The notes under the pieces were generated by a model. It made no database searches. It saw only the letters and a list, made by a program, of their open reading frames with translations, and was not told the DNA's origin. A DNA stretch of 14,934 bases. Source: DASUPK01 sp046732465. Its GTDB lineage: Bacteria; Actinomycetota; Thermoleophilia; Solirubrobacterales; 70-9. Below are positions 14,340 to 14,934 of this stretch, piece by piece; the first letter of the stretch is position 1, and every line of letters begins with the position of its first letter. The stretch is from contig JBKPND010000040.1 of NCBI GenBank assembly GCA_046732465.1, forward strand, positions 1 to 14,934, written 5' to 3'. The translations under genes were made by a program, and so were the position numbers.

Positions 14340-14934
14340 CAGACTTTGGCCCCCAGCTTGCCCTTGACCGCCTCGGGGATCTCATCGATCCGCTCGACCA
14401 CGGGAATGCCGGCGGCCTCGAGGCGGGCGATCTTCTGGGTGGCCGAGTCCTCGGCACCCTCCACGATCGTGCCGGCGTGGCCGAAGCTCATCCCCTGCAT
14501 CTCCTCGTCGTCCATGAACTTGCCGGCCATGAAGGCGATGATCGGGAGCTTCGAGTCGTTCTCCTGCCGCCAGTCGACCAGCTCGGCCTCCATGCGCCCC
14601 CCGGGCTCGGTGTAGATCACGATCGCCTCGGTCTGGTCGTCCTCCTCGAAGAGAGGCATCAGCTCGGCGTAGGTGGAGCCGATGATCGCGTCGCCGCCGA
14701 TCGACACCGCGGTCGAGACGGCGAGCCCGGCCGCCGTCAGGGTGGAGGAGATCTCGGTGGTCATGCCGCCGGACCGGGACATGACGCCGATCGACCCCGG
14801 CTCGTACGCCTTGGCGGCGTCCTTGGCGGGGCCCCCGATGCCGCCCATCTTGGCGACGCCCGGGGCGATGACCCCGAGGCAGTTCGGCCCGATGATCCGT
14901 GCGCCTCGCAGGTTGGCGAGCTCGACCATCTGGG
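14339..14934 (-). CDS. SucD/ATP-citrate-lyase-type CoA-ligase alpha subunit (5' end outside window)
   Basis: About 197 C-terminal residues are visible and the N-terminal CoA-binding domain is mostly beyond the right edge. ATG 14929 is internal: homologues continue upstream, and the frame runs to the edge. Visible motifs are RIIGPNCLGVIAPG, SIGVMSRSGGMTTE, SIGGDAIIGS, the YTEPGG segment whose Glu should help position the active-site His, and SFGHAGTIVEG, whose His should be the phosphohistidine. SucD has SRSGTLTYE where this protein has SRSGGMTTE, closer to the SRSGGMSNE type of ATP-citrate lyase. It also has an insertion-like AKMGGIGGPAKDAAKAY recalling that enzyme. It could be succinyl-CoA synthetase, or a citryl-CoA, malyl-CoA or other acyl-CoA ligase. 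The ferredoxin gene is coupled behind it. A beta subunit is expected upstream, outside the window. Confidence 0.9.
   Translation of the reverse strand, partial: QMVELANLRGARIIGPNCLGVIAPGVAKMGGIGGPAKDAAKAYEPGSIGVMSRSGGMTTEISSTLTAAGLAVSTAVSIGGDAIIGSTYAELMPLFEEDDQTEAIVIYTEPGGRMEAELVDWRQENDSKLPIIAFMAGKFMDDEEMQGMSFGHAGTIVEGAEDSATQKIARLEAAGIPVVERIDEIPEAVKGKLGAKV

Noticed and set aside
12882..14615. 577-aa plus-strand open frame spanning four minus-strand genes
   Set aside because: It crosses the SnoaL-like, DUF1028, ferredoxin and CoA-ligase genes on the other strand, all with clear families; no domain is visible in it.

Overview
The window looks like chromosomal DNA from a GC-rich actinobacterium, most plausibly of the class Thermoleophilia (Solirubrobacterales/Gaiellales type). 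This placement is an inference. It rests on strong G/C bias at third codon positions (which creates very long antisense shadow frames), GTG starts, Shine-Dalgarno-free genes with a TANNNT box just upstream of the start, a GlnA2-like glutamine synthetase, and secreted proteins with Lys/Cys-rich tails or RTX-like repeats. I see no tRNA, rRNA, CRISPR array, insertion sequence or prophage gene. Coding density is very high, and no gene-free stretch exceeds about 180 bases.

Layout. At the left edge is the first 22 codons of a minus-strand gene resembling a carboxymuconolactone decarboxylase/AhpD-like protein. It is divergent from a plus-strand pair, glutamine synthetase (213-1586) and a GNAT acetyltransferase (1605-2198). 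Facing them on the minus strand is a two-gene unit, a YyaL/DUF255 thioredoxin-domain protein (2907-4919) followed by an alpha/beta hydrolase (2210-2920) that appears to start at a CTG codon. A tandem ACT-domain protein (4998-5387) diverges from yyaL. It abuts, stop codon to stop codon, a secreted DUF11 + RTX-repeat protein (5388-6272, minus).

The central minus-strand block is a translationally coupled three-gene operon: AMP-forming acyl-CoA synthetase, MFS transporter, class III aminotransferase (10408 down to 6361, junctions ATGA and TGATG). It looks like an uptake and activation/transamination module for an unknown amino acid or organic acid.

To its right, on the plus strand, are a small lipoprotein (10584-11048) and a Tat-type secreted CSLREA/choice-of-anchor-Q beta-helix protein with an unusual Lys/Cys-rich tail (11155-12603). 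The stop codon of the latter overlaps that of a minus-strand SnoaL/NTF2-like gene (12600-13106). The right edge is a minus-strand series: a SucD/ATP-citrate-lyase-type CoA-ligase alpha subunit (cut by the window), a single-cluster FixX-like ferredoxin (TGATG coupled), a hairpin containing a 14-codon ORF, and a DUF1028 protein.

The most interesting points are the CTG-started hydrolase, the coherent one-cluster ferredoxin coupled to an atypical CoA-ligase subunit, the mini-ORF/hairpin before DUF1028, the recurrent leaderless promoter layout, the Arg-to-Pro change at the feedback-control position of the glutamine synthetase, and the Lys/Cys tails on secreted proteins. I did not find a clear-cut new multi-gene system. 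The acyl-CoA synthetase/MFS/aminotransferase operon and the CoA-ligase/ferredoxin unit are the best candidates for new biology.
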